DNA of 9,399 nucleotides from Methanobacteriota archaeon (GCA_903930505.1 CAIYYQ010000073.1:1-9399); one strand, 5' to 3'; shown: positions 1 through 6,065, counted from the first letter of the stretch. The notes: generated by a model not told the origin, from the letters alone. Program-made: numbers and translations.

Positions 1-62
1 TGACCGATGCTCCAATATCATTGTATGAAATAGTGACTTTTCATCAACTCTGAATTACTGGG

Positions 63-509
63 GTGCCGAAAAAACAACTCTTGATAATTGGAATAGCTGT
101 TCTGCTCGTTTGTGTAGGATTGAGTGGATGTACACAAAACTCTAGTAAAGTATTGGAACCTACCGAAAGAAGCCCGTGCTATCTTGCAGGGAAATGGATT
201 TGGATAATTACTACGGCAACAAGCTCATCATTGACTTATCCTAGGGAATACAATTATTCTCTTATAGAGGATTATAACTTCACTAACAGCACATTTATCC
301 ATACTGAATGTTCCACAAATCCAGTTAACCCTATTTTTGAGCAGGAGAACGGGACATATGAAATAAAAAATGGATACATTATATTAACCAATGCGACTGG
401 GGGTCCTCTTCGGGAATCATTACTACAATATTCGATTTCTGATGATTGTCAAACACTTACTCTAAAACATGAATTAGGTTACACACTGGAATATAAGAGA
501 TTATGGTGA
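63..509 (+). CDS. small secreted lipoprotein, lipocalin-like fold suspected
   Basis: A 148-residue protein with a lipoprotein signal peptide: short basic n-region (MPKKQ), hydrophobic core at residues 6-19 and lipobox LSGC ending at Cys23. The mature protein should be lipid-anchored on the outer face of the membrane. The start is GTG: the only in-frame upstream stop is the TGA at 51-53, and the signal peptide needs this start. No clear Shine-Dalgarno precedes it. The mature part is beta-rich: GKW near residue 43, a run of Tyr/Asn/Thr, then NGTYEIKNGYIILT (about 96-109) and a closing LTLKHELGYTLEYKR. This NGTY...G..I.LT...L.L pattern resembles small lipocalin-like domains of secreted archaeal and bacterial proteins, but that is a resemblance only. 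The next gene along (586-988) carries nearly the same leader but is broken, so this looks like a lipoprotein pair in which one copy decayed. Function unknown. Confidence 0.75.
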   Translation: MPKKQLLIIGIAVLLVCVGLSGCTQNSSKVLEPTERSPCYLAGKWIWIITTATSSSLTYPREYNYSLIEDYNFTNSTFIHTECSTNPVNPIFEQENGTYEIKNGYIILTNATGGPLRESLLQYSISDDCQTLTLKHELGYTLEYKRLW

Positions 510-585
510 ATTCCGCTAATTATGATATCGTGGTTTATTGTGATGCATTAAATTGGGTTTTATCTCTTTTGAAGGAGGAAAAGCA

Positions 586-988
586 ATGAATAATTTATTA
601 AATATTCATACAGAAAATAAATAATTAGTAATCATAGGAATTACTGTCCTACTTGTTTGTGTTGGCTTAAGTGGATGTACTAACAATCAACCGTCAATAG
701 TTACAAATAACAACCCAGATACTAAAACTTCAACAGATAGGTTCTGATTCTGAATACGTTCATCCAGGAGATTTCTAGATTGTAGATTCGAATAATTATA
801 AATATGATTACGAAGGTCTTAAAACGTATCAGTTGGAGGGTGCTTTAGAAGGTACAACACTTTATCAAAATTTACAAGTCGAGGGAAAAATTATTTTTCA
901 GATTCCAGACAATCTGATTGGTGTGAAAATACAGTATAATTTTGCATCATTCTGGGATGAACCGAAATTGGTTGAATGGAATGTATAA
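586..988 (+). pseudogene. decayed DUF4352-like lipoprotein gene
   Basis: An excellent Shine-Dalgarno (GGAGGA at about 574-579) leads to ATG 586, but the frame hits TAA at 622-624 after 12 codons. In the same frame beyond the stop the codons (625-744) read a lipoprotein leader, LVIIGITVLLVCVGLSGCTN, closely matching the leader of the gene at 63. That frame ends at TGA 745. Shifting frame near 739 recovers reading from 740 to TAA 986, interrupted by TAG at 776-778 in the context GDF-stop-IVDS, where a Trp codon would fit. The recovered part contains a YKYDYEG segment and GTTLYQNLQVEGKIIFQIP, then DEPKLVEWNV. The VEGKIIFQIP pattern fits DUF4352-type extracellular immunoglobulin-like domains. Two stops of different kinds plus a frameshift make readthrough of all lesions unlikely. 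Isolated assembly errors remain possible. Confidence 0.8.
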
Positions 989-1000
989 TAAGTATTATAT
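984..1000 (+). promoter_or_regulatory. TATA-like element ahead of the DUF1858 gene
   Basis: A run of TATAATAAGTATTATAT lies just past the end of the lipoprotein pseudogene. An archaeal transcription start would fall near 1020-1025, leaving a short leader that contains the GAGGT ribosome binding site at 1029-1033. Its position suggests the DUF1858 gene is transcribed on its own rather than with the broken gene. This is composition and spacing only. Confidence 0.35.
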
Positions 1001-1040
1001 GTCTGATGTTTATACCGGACCTTACATAGAGGTAAATCAT

Positions 1041-1250
1041 ATGGTAAAAGATAAAATTACGGAAGATATGACGATTCGTGAGGTCATTGATAAATACCCA
1101 GAGACTGCAATGGTTTTCTCAAAATATAATGTTGGGTGTATCGGTTGTTTGGCAGCGTCGTTTGAAAAAGTGAAAGATATCGCCGGGGTTCATGGGATTG
1201 ATCTGAAAGCCTTGGTGAAGGATCTGAACAAAGCAGTCCCAACAAAATAA
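1041..1250 (+). CDS. DUF1858-type CxxC (hybrid-cluster-protein-associated) small protein
   Basis: A 69-residue soluble protein matching the DUF1858 pattern (redox-disulfide domain named for its association with hybrid-cluster proteins): ITEDMTIREVIDKYPETA, then FSKYNVGCIGC with two cysteines as CxxC, then AASFE and HGIDLKALVKDLNK. It is essentially the bare domain. Such proteins are thought to take part in redox or sulfur chemistry or to regulate partners, but no fixed reaction is established. I chose ATG 1041 because GAGGT at 1029-1033 sits 7 nt before it and the domain begins at once. The longer reading frame from 942 would overlap the pseudogene and adds unlike-looking sequence. The gene is convergent with nikR, only 14 bp apart. 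A link to nickel genes is not shown. Confidence 0.85.
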   Translation: MVKDKITEDMTIREVIDKYPETAMVFSKYNVGCIGCLAASFEKVKDIAGVHGIDLKALVKDLNKAVPTK

Positions 1251-1253
1251 TCA

Positions 1254-1266
1254 TTTTTCTTTTTTT
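1254..1266 (+). terminator. oligo-T terminator after the DUF1858 gene
   Basis: TTTTTCTTTTTTT follows the stop codon by a few bases, as is typical of archaeal intrinsic termination on T-runs without a hairpin. It overlaps the 3' end of the convergent nikR gene. Confidence 0.5.
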
Positions 1267-1675
1267 ATGGTGATCTTGTTGTGATGACAAGTTCACCGTG
1301 TTTTATTCCTTTTATTGCGGTGATGGTATCCGCGAGTTTTTGGAGGTGTCCTGTTTTTCCTTTGAGTACGAGTACTTCAAGGCATGTGTCATGGTCGATG
1401 TGGATGTGTGTTGTGGTGAGTATTTCTTCGTGGTGGTCGTGTTGGATGTTGAGAAGTTTTGTGGTGAGTGGTCCATGGTGGTGATCGTAGATCATGGTGA
1501 GGGTTCCGATTGCTTCGATGTGTGGATCTTTGGTTCGATCTGAAATGAGATGTTCTCTGATGAGGTCGCGTATTGCCTCGGAGCGGTTTGTGTATCCTTT
1601 CTTTTTGATGATGTTGTCAAAGTGGACGAGGAGTTCTGGTTCTATGGAGACGCCGAAGCGTGTAATGTTTTCCAT
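1265..1675 (-). CDS. nikR: nickel-responsive transcriptional regulator NikR
   Basis: A 136-residue NikR. The N-terminal ribbon-helix-helix DNA-binding domain (residues 1-45) reads ITRFGVSIEPELL, then the near-invariant GYTNRSEAIRDLIR. The C-terminal ACT-like nickel domain follows, with QHDHH at 78-82, HIHIDHDTCLE at 90-100 and GIKHGEL near the end. Aligned by motif to E. coli NikR, His79, His90, His92 and Cys98 correspond to the square-planar nickel ligands His76, His87, His89 and Cys95, so high-affinity nickel sensing looks intact. Extra histidines (DHHHG at 64-68) are present. I took ATG 1675 rather than a start 33 codons upstream because NikR proteins begin a few residues before the RHH strand and the extension would cross the promoter. 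The gene is divergent from the membrane protein gene at 1779 and close to larEBC. NikR is normally a tetrameric repressor of nickel uptake or nickel enzyme genes. Confidence 0.95.
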   Translation of the reverse strand: MENITRFGVSIEPELLVHFDNIIKKKGYTNRSEAIRDLIREHLISDRTKDPHIEAIGTLTMIYDHHHGPLTTKLLNIQHDHHEEILTTTHIHIDHDTCLEVLVLKGKTGHLQKLADTITAIKGIKHGELVITTRSP

Positions 1676-1699
1676 GGGTAACACAACAACCAGATAATC

Positions 1700-1729
1700 G
1701 TGGCACGAATTTAAATTTTTTGTTACCAC
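1700..1729. promoter_or_regulatory. candidate NikR operator (imperfect inverted repeat)
   Basis: Half-sites GTGGCACG (1700-1707) and GTTACCAC (1722-1729) form an imperfect dyad (5 of 8 positions) around a 14-bp AT spacer. A second arm pair, GGTAACA at 1677-1683 and TGTTACC at 1721-1727, is a perfect 7-bp inverted repeat but 37 bp apart. NikR sites known from other species are short inverted half-sites separated by roughly 11-16 bp, so the first arrangement is the better fit. It overlaps the nikR TATA-like box and abuts the upstream side of the one for the membrane protein gene. Occupancy could therefore block both promoters. Assignment to NikR is inference from location. Confidence 0.45.
1708..1717 (-). 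promoter_or_regulatory. TATA-like box for nikR
   Basis: AATTTAAATT, read on the minus strand, lies about 33 nt ahead of the nikR start codon and predicts a transcription start near 1686 with a leader of about 10 nt. It sits inside the candidate operator, consistent with autoregulation. Confidence 0.4.
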
Positions 1730-1733
1730 AAAG

Positions 1734-1740
1734 TATAAAT
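1734..1740 (+). promoter_or_regulatory. TATA box for the small membrane protein gene
   Basis: TATAAAT lies just downstream of the right half-site of the dyad. A start about 25 nt downstream, near 1760, leaves a short leader holding the strong Shine-Dalgarno AGGAGGT at 1764-1770. Confidence 0.5.
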
Positions 1741-1778
1741 CATATTTTCCATTATTGGGGTACAGGAGGTACAAAAGT

Positions 1779-2075
1779 ATGGTTTGTTACGCAGTCCCAG
1801 CAGTGGCAGCATTGATCCATTATGCATCAAGAAAAAAAGTCAAAGCCTTAAAATTAAATGTACATCACGTATGGCTTAGCTTACTCTTGACTGGCGGAGC
1901 GCTTTTTGGTATCGTAGATCATCTCTGGAATGGTGAACTGTTTCTCATCGGACCAAACATCGCTACCGATCTTTTACTTGGAACCACGATTACCATCGTG
2001 ATATTTGTGATGTGGGCCGCTATGGTTTTCTTTGATAAAACAACAAAAAAAACACCAATGAAAACCCCTCAATAA
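1779..2075 (+). CDS. small membrane protein of unknown function, divergent from nikR
   Basis: A 98-residue hydrophobic protein I cannot assign. ATG 1779 is chosen because AGGAGGT at 1764-1770 lies 8 nt upstream; a TTG at 1755 would start before the binding site. Hydrophobic stretches are at about residues 4-16, 31-47 and 61-85, suggesting two or three membrane segments with a basic loop (RKKVKALK) between the first two and a basic Lys/Thr/Pro tail. Polar residues near or inside these segments include Cys3, His14, His29-His30, Asp47-His48 and Asp64, a pattern compatible with metal binding or transport but not proof of it. The start MVCYAVPAVAA recalls the MCYAVP-type N-terminus of HypC, but nothing else resembles HypC. 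It shares the 103-bp regulatory gap with nikR and runs convergent to larC with 4 bp between stops. NikR control is therefore plausible, and a nickel-related role (uptake helper, efflux or sensor) is an inference. Confidence 0.8.
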   Translation: MVCYAVPAVAALIHYASRKKVKALKLNVHHVWLSLLLTGGALFGIVDHLWNGELFLIGPNIATDLLLGTTITIVIFVMWAAMVFFDKTTKKTPMKTPQ

Positions 2076-2079
2076 ACAT

Positions 2080-2835
2080 CTACTTTTTTCTTTTTTTATC
2101 CTTTTTATGTGATTCTTTTTGATAAAGTTCCCCAAGAAAAACACGTAATAAATTTGGGTATTCGCTTAATATTTTCCCAGCACCATATCCTATTTTTTGA
2201 ATCTTCAAAAGAGGCATAGTGCCAAAATGATCGGCGACTGTGGTGATGATTGCTGCACCTGTTGGTGTGACCAGTTCCTGCTGTCGTTCATCAGAATATA
2301 TAGGAATCCCTTTCATGAGTTCAACGGCTGCCGGAGCGGGAATCGGTAGAATACCGTGTGCACAGGAAACAAATCCTCGACCCATGGGAAGTGGAGAACA
2401 AATGATATGATCAATTCCTAATGTATTGATGCCGATAACCGATCCGACGATGTCGATGATCGCGTCAACTGCGCCGACCTCATGGAAATGAACGTCTTCG
2501 ACGTCGATGTCATGGACTTTACTTTCTGCTTTTGCGAGGTTCTGGAAAATGTCGGTACTTGTTTTTTTTATTCTTGTGTTGAGTGTGCTTTTGTTAATCA
2601 GTTTTGTGATATCTGAGAGACTGCGGTGATCGTGTGTATCTTCGATATCTATGATGACATTGGTTCCTGCGATATGATTATATTTGATTTTCTCGGTTGT
2701 AATGGTATAACCTGAGATATCAAGTTTTTGTAGTTCTTTGCGTAACACTGAAACGTTGAACCCTGCGTCGATGAGTGCACCAAGAATCATATCTCCTGCA
2801 ATCCCTGAGAAACAATCAAAATATGCTATCGTCAT
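2080..2835 (-). CDS. larC: LarC N-terminal half (LarC1-like), nickel-pincer cofactor assembly
   Basis: A 251-residue protein of the LarC (formerly DUF111) family, whose full-length members insert nickel into the pincer nucleotide cofactor using CTP. Visible family motifs: YFDCFSGIAGDMILGALIDAG at 5-25, HDHRSLSDI at 68-76, HFHEVGAVDAIIDIVG at 116-131, PLPMGRGFV at 148-156, HGILPIPAPA at 160-169, ELVTPTGAA at 187-195 and IGYGAG at 215-220, ending near NLLRVFLGE. In full-length LarC (about 400 residues) a second, CTP-binding domain (LarC2) follows this point. Here a Lys-rich tail (KKDKKRKK) and TAG end the protein, and the next gene begins convergent 4 bp away. The start is ATG 2835, with AGGTGA overlapping the larB stop as binding site; a frame running 30 codons upstream is only overlap with larB. 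Third gene of larE-larB-larC. Confidence 0.9.
   Translation of the reverse strand: MTIAYFDCFSGIAGDMILGALIDAGFNVSVLRKELQKLDISGYTITTEKIKYNHIAGTNVIIDIEDTHDHRSLSDITKLINKSTLNTRIKKTSTDIFQNLAKAESKVHDIDVEDVHFHEVGAVDAIIDIVGSVIGINTLGIDHIICSPLPMGRGFVSCAHGILPIPAPAAVELMKGIPIYSDERQQELVTPTGAAIITTVADHFGTMPLLKIQKIGYGAGKILSEYPNLLRVFLGELYQKESHKKDKKRKK
2084..2097 (+). terminator. oligo-T terminator after the membrane protein gene
   Basis: TTTTTTCTTTTTTT follows the stop at 2073-2075 by 8 bases. The same bases encode the lysine-rich tail of larC on the other strand, so the two convergent genes share this stretch. Confidence 0.45.
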
Positions 2836-2843
2836 TGTTTTTT

Positions 2844-3587
2844 TCACCTGTTGATAAGACTTGCGAAATATCCTGCTCCAAATCCGTTGTCGATGTTGAC
2901 GACGACAACTCCTTCTGCGCAACAATTAAGCATAGTTAGTAATGGTGCAACACCTTTGAAGCTTGCCCCGTATCCAATACTTGTGGGTACTGCGATCACT
3001 GGTTTATCGGTGAGTCCGCCGACAATACTTGCAAGTGCGCCTTCCATGCCTGCGACCACGATCACGACAGATGCTTTTCTGAGTTTTTCTTGAACGTCAA
3101 GGATGCGGTGTACGCCTGCCACACCGACATCATAGATTTTTTCAACGGAATTTCCCATGATTTCTGCGGTCTCAACTGCTTCTTCTGCGACCGGTATGTC
3201 TGATGTTCCTGCGGTGACAATTAGGATTGTTCCTTTTTTGTTTTTTACTGGTTCGCGTTTGATAGTAATAGTTTTTGCCTGTGGATTATACCTGGCATCG
3301 GGGTATATTTTTTTCACGGCATTGTACATGTTTTTATTTACTTTTGTGGCAAGGATGTTTTGATGATGTTGTGATAATGATGACATGATTGCAAGGATTT
3401 GTTGTGTTGTTTTTCCTTGGCAGAATACGGTTTCCGGGAATCCTTTACGCATGGATCGGTGGGTATCTATTTTTGCAAATCCAAGATCATGATAAGGTAA
3501 TTTCTGCAACGCCTCCAGCACTTCTTTAAGGCTACGTTTCCCAGCTTTATAGTCCTGTAACAGTTTTTTCATGGAGTATTCCTTCAT
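2844..3587 (-). CDS. larB: LarB, pyridinium-3,5-biscarboxylate mononucleotide synthase
   Basis: A 247-residue LarB, the usual length. LarB carboxylates the pyridinium ring of nicotinate adenine dinucleotide and hydrolyses its phosphoanhydride, the first step of nickel-pincer nucleotide synthesis. The N-terminal helical region contains GFPETVFCQGKT at 49-60. The C-terminal PurE/AIR-carboxylase-like domain runs from about 118 to the end: ILIVTAGTSDIPVAEEA at 121-137, YDVGVAGVHR at 152-161, VVAGMEGALASIVGGL at 177-192, VIAVPTSIGYGASFKGVAPLL at 197-217 and NIDNGFGAG at 231-239. Cys222-Cys223 lie where the family has its catalytic cysteine. The start overlaps the larE 3' end by 41 nt. A second ATG five codons in (3572) has an AAGGA 7-8 nt upstream and is an equally good start. 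Middle gene of the operon; the larC start is 8 bp past its stop. Confidence 0.95.
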   Translation of the reverse strand: MKEYSMKKLLQDYKAGKRSLKEVLEALQKLPYHDLGFAKIDTHRSMRKGFPETVFCQGKTTQQILAIMSSLSQHHQNILATKVNKNMYNAVKKIYPDARYNPQAKTITIKREPVKNKKGTILIVTAGTSDIPVAEEAVETAEIMGNSVEKIYDVGVAGVHRILDVQEKLRKASVVIVVAGMEGALASIVGGLTDKPVIAVPTSIGYGASFKGVAPLLTMLNCCAEGVVVVNIDNGFGAGYFASLINR

Positions 3588-4377
3588 TTAATCGTCCTGA
3601 TCTGAACCCTTCCAAATCCAGAGTGATATAGTGAAATCCAAGATGATTCAACTGTTTTACGATTTCTTTTGCATGAGCGATAATTATATTGAAGTCTCTG
3701 GGTTCGATTTCGATGCGAGCGATCGTTTCGTGATAGCGAACACGGACTTGGTGGACGCCGAGGTTCCAGAGGACATCCTCCGCGTTTTCAACCATCTTTA
3801 ATCGTTCTTTGGTAATCTCTGTACCGTAAGGGAATCGTGAGGCGAGACAGGCAAGCGCAGGTTTGTCCCAGGTTGGCAGATGCATGGTTTTTGAGAGAGC
3901 ACGGATTTCCTGTTTTGTGAATTGAGCATCAATCAATGGCGTTTTTATGTCGAGTTCCTCTAAAGCTTTTCGTCCTGGTCGGTAATCCCTGAGGTCATCC
4001 ATGTTACTTGCATCAAGTACATACTGGATGTGTTCTTGTGTTGCGATCTCCTTTATTTTTTTGTATAATTCTTTTTTGCAATGATAACAGCGATCAGCTG
4101 GGTTTTTTTTGAAATCTGGCATCTCGTCGTTATCAATTTGAATAAAGCGGTGAGGAACACCTAAGGATTGTGCGAATTGTTTTGCTGTGGTTGATTCCGT
4201 CTGCGGATAGGTTGCTGAGACTACGGTTATCGCAAGAACGTTTTTTCCTAGGGTATCTGCAGCGATTTTTAGAAGAAATGAGCTGTCCACACCTCCTGAG
4301 AAAGCAACAGTGACACGATTCATATTTTTCAGTATTTGTTGAAGCATTTGAAATTTCTGTTTGGTTATCTGGATCAT
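3547..4377 (-). CDS. larE: LarE, ATP-dependent sulfur transferase for nickel-pincer cofactor (three-Cys type)
   Basis: A 276-residue PP-loop pyrophosphatase-family protein. LarE adenylates the carboxylates made by LarB and converts them to thiocarboxylates. The ATP-binding PP-loop SGGVDSS is at residues 27-33. RCYHCKKELY supplies Cys97 and Cys100, and the PALACLASRFPYG motif supplies Cys177. Some LarE proteins use a single sacrificial cysteine near this last position, while three-cysteine members bind a [4Fe-4S] cluster that carries the sulfur. This protein has all three cysteines and so is predicted to be the catalytic cluster type. I chose ATG 4377 over an upstream start at 4413 because the upstream codons lie in the TATA-like element and the protein then has the normal family length. 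It is the first gene of the operon and may be leaderless. Confidence 0.95.
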   Translation of the reverse strand: MIQITKQKFQMLQQILKNMNRVTVAFSGGVDSSFLLKIAADTLGKNVLAITVVSATYPQTESTTAKQFAQSLGVPHRFIQIDNDEMPDFKKNPADRCYHCKKELYKKIKEIATQEHIQYVLDASNMDDLRDYRPGRKALEELDIKTPLIDAQFTKQEIRALSKTMHLPTWDKPALACLASRFPYGTEITKERLKMVENAEDVLWNLGVHQVRVRYHETIARIEIEPRDFNIIIAHAKEIVKQLNHLGFHYITLDLEGFRSGRLNEGILHEKTVTGL

Positions 4378-4400
4378 TGGAAAAAAATCAAGAAGAGACC

Positions 4401-4410
4401 TATATATAAT
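4401..4410 (-). promoter_or_regulatory. TATA box for the larEBC operon
   Basis: ATTATATATA on the minus strand is centred about 28 nt before the larE ATG at 4377, so transcription would begin at or a few bases before the start codon, a leaderless or near-leaderless mRNA. No Shine-Dalgarno is visible before ATG 4377, in agreement. No copy of the GTGG/GTTACCAC motif seen at nikR is evident here. Confidence 0.5.
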
Positions 4411-4437
4411 CATTTGCTGTGTTTCATTTGTGAGGAT

Positions 4438-4500
4438 GCAAAAAATAAGAAAAAAGTTAGAGAAATTGCAAAAAACAGCAAAAAAAAAAAACGAAAAACG
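4438..4500. other. A-tract-rich divergent intergenic region
   Basis: The top strand is almost entirely adenine with few interruptions, including a 12-A run at 4480-4491 and repeated GCAAAAAA units. It lies between the divergent promoters of larE and the beta-propeller gene and is not credibly coding: translations are Lys-rich and lack a usable start. Such A-tracts are stiff or bent and could keep the region free of archaeal histones; that role is inference. Confidence 0.4.
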
Positions 4501-4505
4501 ATATA

Positions 4506-4516
4506 TTTATATAAAA
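4506..4516 (+). promoter_or_regulatory. TATA box for the beta-propeller gene
   Basis: TTTATATAAAA is a near-ideal archaeal TATA element and predicts a start near 4537. The 5' leader of about 55 nt would contain repeat copies 2 to 4 (4541-4567) and the GGAGGA ribosome binding site at 4581-4586. Confidence 0.5.
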
Positions 4517-4524
4517 GGAAAACA

Positions 4525-4567
4525 AAATAGATATAAAACCAAATAGATATAATAGATATTCTAGATA
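4525..4567 (+). repeat. short direct repeats of (A)AATAGATAT
   Basis: AAATAGATATAA occurs exactly at 4525-4536 and 4541-4552 (16-bp period). AATAGATAT recurs at 4551-4559 and TAGATA at 4562-4567. The repeats sit between the TATA box and the ribosome binding site of the beta-propeller gene, overlapping the expected transcription start. They could be binding sites for a regulator, or simply low-complexity AT sequence. Confidence 0.45.
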
Positions 4568-4592
4568 ATAACTATGGGACGGAGGAAAAGGA

Positions 4593-6065
4593 ATGGAGAA
4601 ACAATATTTAATGAAAAAATGGACTGGTGTTTTGATCATATTGCTGATGCTTACAAGCATTGGATCTGTATCTGCGGTAGTAAATCAAGGACAATCGCAA
4701 CAGGGCCATATTAGTGTGATCCAACTGCAGAAAAAAGTACCACCCCCATCTTGTGATGTTCTCTGGTCTCAACGATACATGGAAAATGGACCAAGTTTTC
4801 ATATTGCGACTGATGAAAACAATGATGTGTATGTATGTGGTGGCGGAAATTTTGGGGACGGCGTTGTTATGAAGTATTATTCAGACGGTACATTGGCATG
4901 GGAATCAACACCCACCGCGTTGTCTGTCCCAACTGATCTGACGGAATTTTTAGAGTATATCCCAAATGATTCAGATGTTCCCGGGAGTCAAGAGCCGCAA
5001 TCAGCGATAAACCAAGATGGAGCTATTATTCCCTCTGAACAACTCCCTGATGAACCAAATGGGGTCACCCCTTTTTCATTGGTCAATCAAATCCTTAATA
5101 GTAATGATGGCACGAGCATCAATATGCTGAGCGATATTACGTGCGATGGAAATGGTGGTGTTTTTGTATGTGGTTCGAAATTTGAGGTGGTTGATAATAA
5201 TATTACATGTGTTTCGTTTATTGTCAAGTTAGATGCTTTATCCGGGGATCAGGTATGGAACAAGTCGTTTTCAATTATTCAGACTCGTGGTATTTCATTG
5301 TTGATGGCAATTGCGCTTGATGACGAAGGCGATATTTATACTGCAGGTTGTGTCGCAACACTTTCTTTGAATCAAGATATACTTACCATGGATGGTGTAA
5401 CGATCAAGGTAGGGCCCTATGGTGTAACACGATGGATCAAAATTGATCATATGGATTATATGGTGATGTACAATGATGTGACTGTTGATTCGCAGGGATA
5501 TCCCTATGTTCTGGGGTCTACCTCTATGAACAGTGATTTGAGTGATACAGGTATTTTTATTGGGAAAAGAAACTCGTTCTTAGGTGCATTGATAGATAGT
5601 TATCATACGCTTAATGATGGTGTAACATTATTTTCTATGGTTATTGATAAAACAAATGGCAATGTGATCTACACAGTAGGGGGTACGAATGAAGTCGGTA
5701 TCATCTCAAAATATACCTCGTCATTAGATTCGGTGTATCAAGCTGAAATTCCAGATGAAAGTTTTTGCGATGGTGCGATGTTAAATAATTACCTGGTTGT
5801 AACAAGTAAAATAGAAGGTAATCCACCACAGTACACAATTGCAATCCATAAAAAGACAGATGGGCAACAGATCGCAAAATTTAGAATCGGTGATGCGCAT
5901 GTTCAATCTGGTGACCTTACGTTCTTAACCGCATCAGGGATAGCGGTTGATTCACAACACAACGTCGTTGTTTGTGGCGGTACGACTGAGATTGATACCA
6001 TAAAGTGCCATATAAACGGAATAATTCTGAATGTGTTACAAGAAGAGATATTTTATTATCCGTAA
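4593..6065 (+). CDS. secreted beta-propeller (SBBP-like repeat) protein
   Basis: A 490-residue exported protein. The signal peptide has basic KK at 8-9, a hydrophobic core at about 11-24 and a likely cleavage after SVSA at residue 28. The mature part is built of repeated blades of the form I-A-x-D-x-x-x-x-V-Y-V-x-G followed about 10-30 residues later by a K-Y/L-D strand and a W/aromatic strand: around residues 71-104, 181-225, 240-283, 297-335, 350-385, 397-432 and 450-480, giving about seven blades. Three blades carry VCGG/S (Cys82, Cys193, Cys461). An acidic, Pro/Asn-rich insertion (about 107-165) separates blades 1 and 2. Such propellers usually act outside the cell in binding or surface interaction; the ligand is not predictable. 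ATG 4593 is supported by GGAGGA at 4581-4586; a second ATG six codons in is possible. No transmembrane anchor or sorting motif is visible at the C-terminus. Confidence 0.85.
   Translation: MEKQYLMKKWTGVLIILLMLTSIGSVSAVVNQGQSQQGHISVIQLQKKVPPPSCDVLWSQRYMENGPSFHIATDENNDVYVCGGGNFGDGVVMKYYSDGTLAWESTPTALSVPTDLTEFLEYIPNDSDVPGSQEPQSAINQDGAIIPSEQLPDEPNGVTPFSLVNQILNSNDGTSINMLSDITCDGNGGVFVCGSKFEVVDNNITCVSFIVKLDALSGDQVWNKSFSIIQTRGISLLMAIALDDEGDIYTAGCVATLSLNQDILTMDGVTIKVGPYGVTRWIKIDHMDYMVMYNDVTVDSQGYPYVLGSTSMNSDLSDTGIFIGKRNSFLGALIDSYHTLNDGVTLFSMVIDKTNGNVIYTVGGTNEVGIISKYTSSLDSVYQAEIPDESFCDGAMLNNYLVVTSKIEGNPPQYTIAIHKKTDGQQIAKFRIGDAHVQSGDLTFLTASGIAVDSQHNVVVCGGTTEIDTIKCHINGIILNVLQEEIFYYP

Noticed and set aside
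1..53. Frame open from the left edge ending TGA 51-53, possibly the tail of an upstream gene
   Set aside because: Only 16 codons with no recognisable motif; a chance open frame of this length is common.
776..778. TAG in the lipoprotein pseudogene as a possible pyrrolysine codon
   Set aside because: The same gene also has an in-frame TAA and a frameshift, and larC ends in TAG. Ordinary gene decay explains it better.
942..1250. Longer start for the DUF1858 protein (102 residues)
   Set aside because: The extra N-terminus overlaps the pseudogene and is unlike the family. ATG 1041 has a well-placed GAGGT.
1281..1697. Several plus-strand open frames over nikR
   Set aside because: Low-complexity Val/Ser/Trp-rich translations that are antisense shadows of the clearly identified nikR gene.
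2080..2100. A AAA AAG slippery heptamer just before the larC stop, suggesting programmed frameshifting into LarC2 as in lactobacilli
   Set aside because: A -1 shift adds only four codons before TGA, and the +1 frame shows no LarC2-like sequence. The region beyond is the convergent membrane protein gene.
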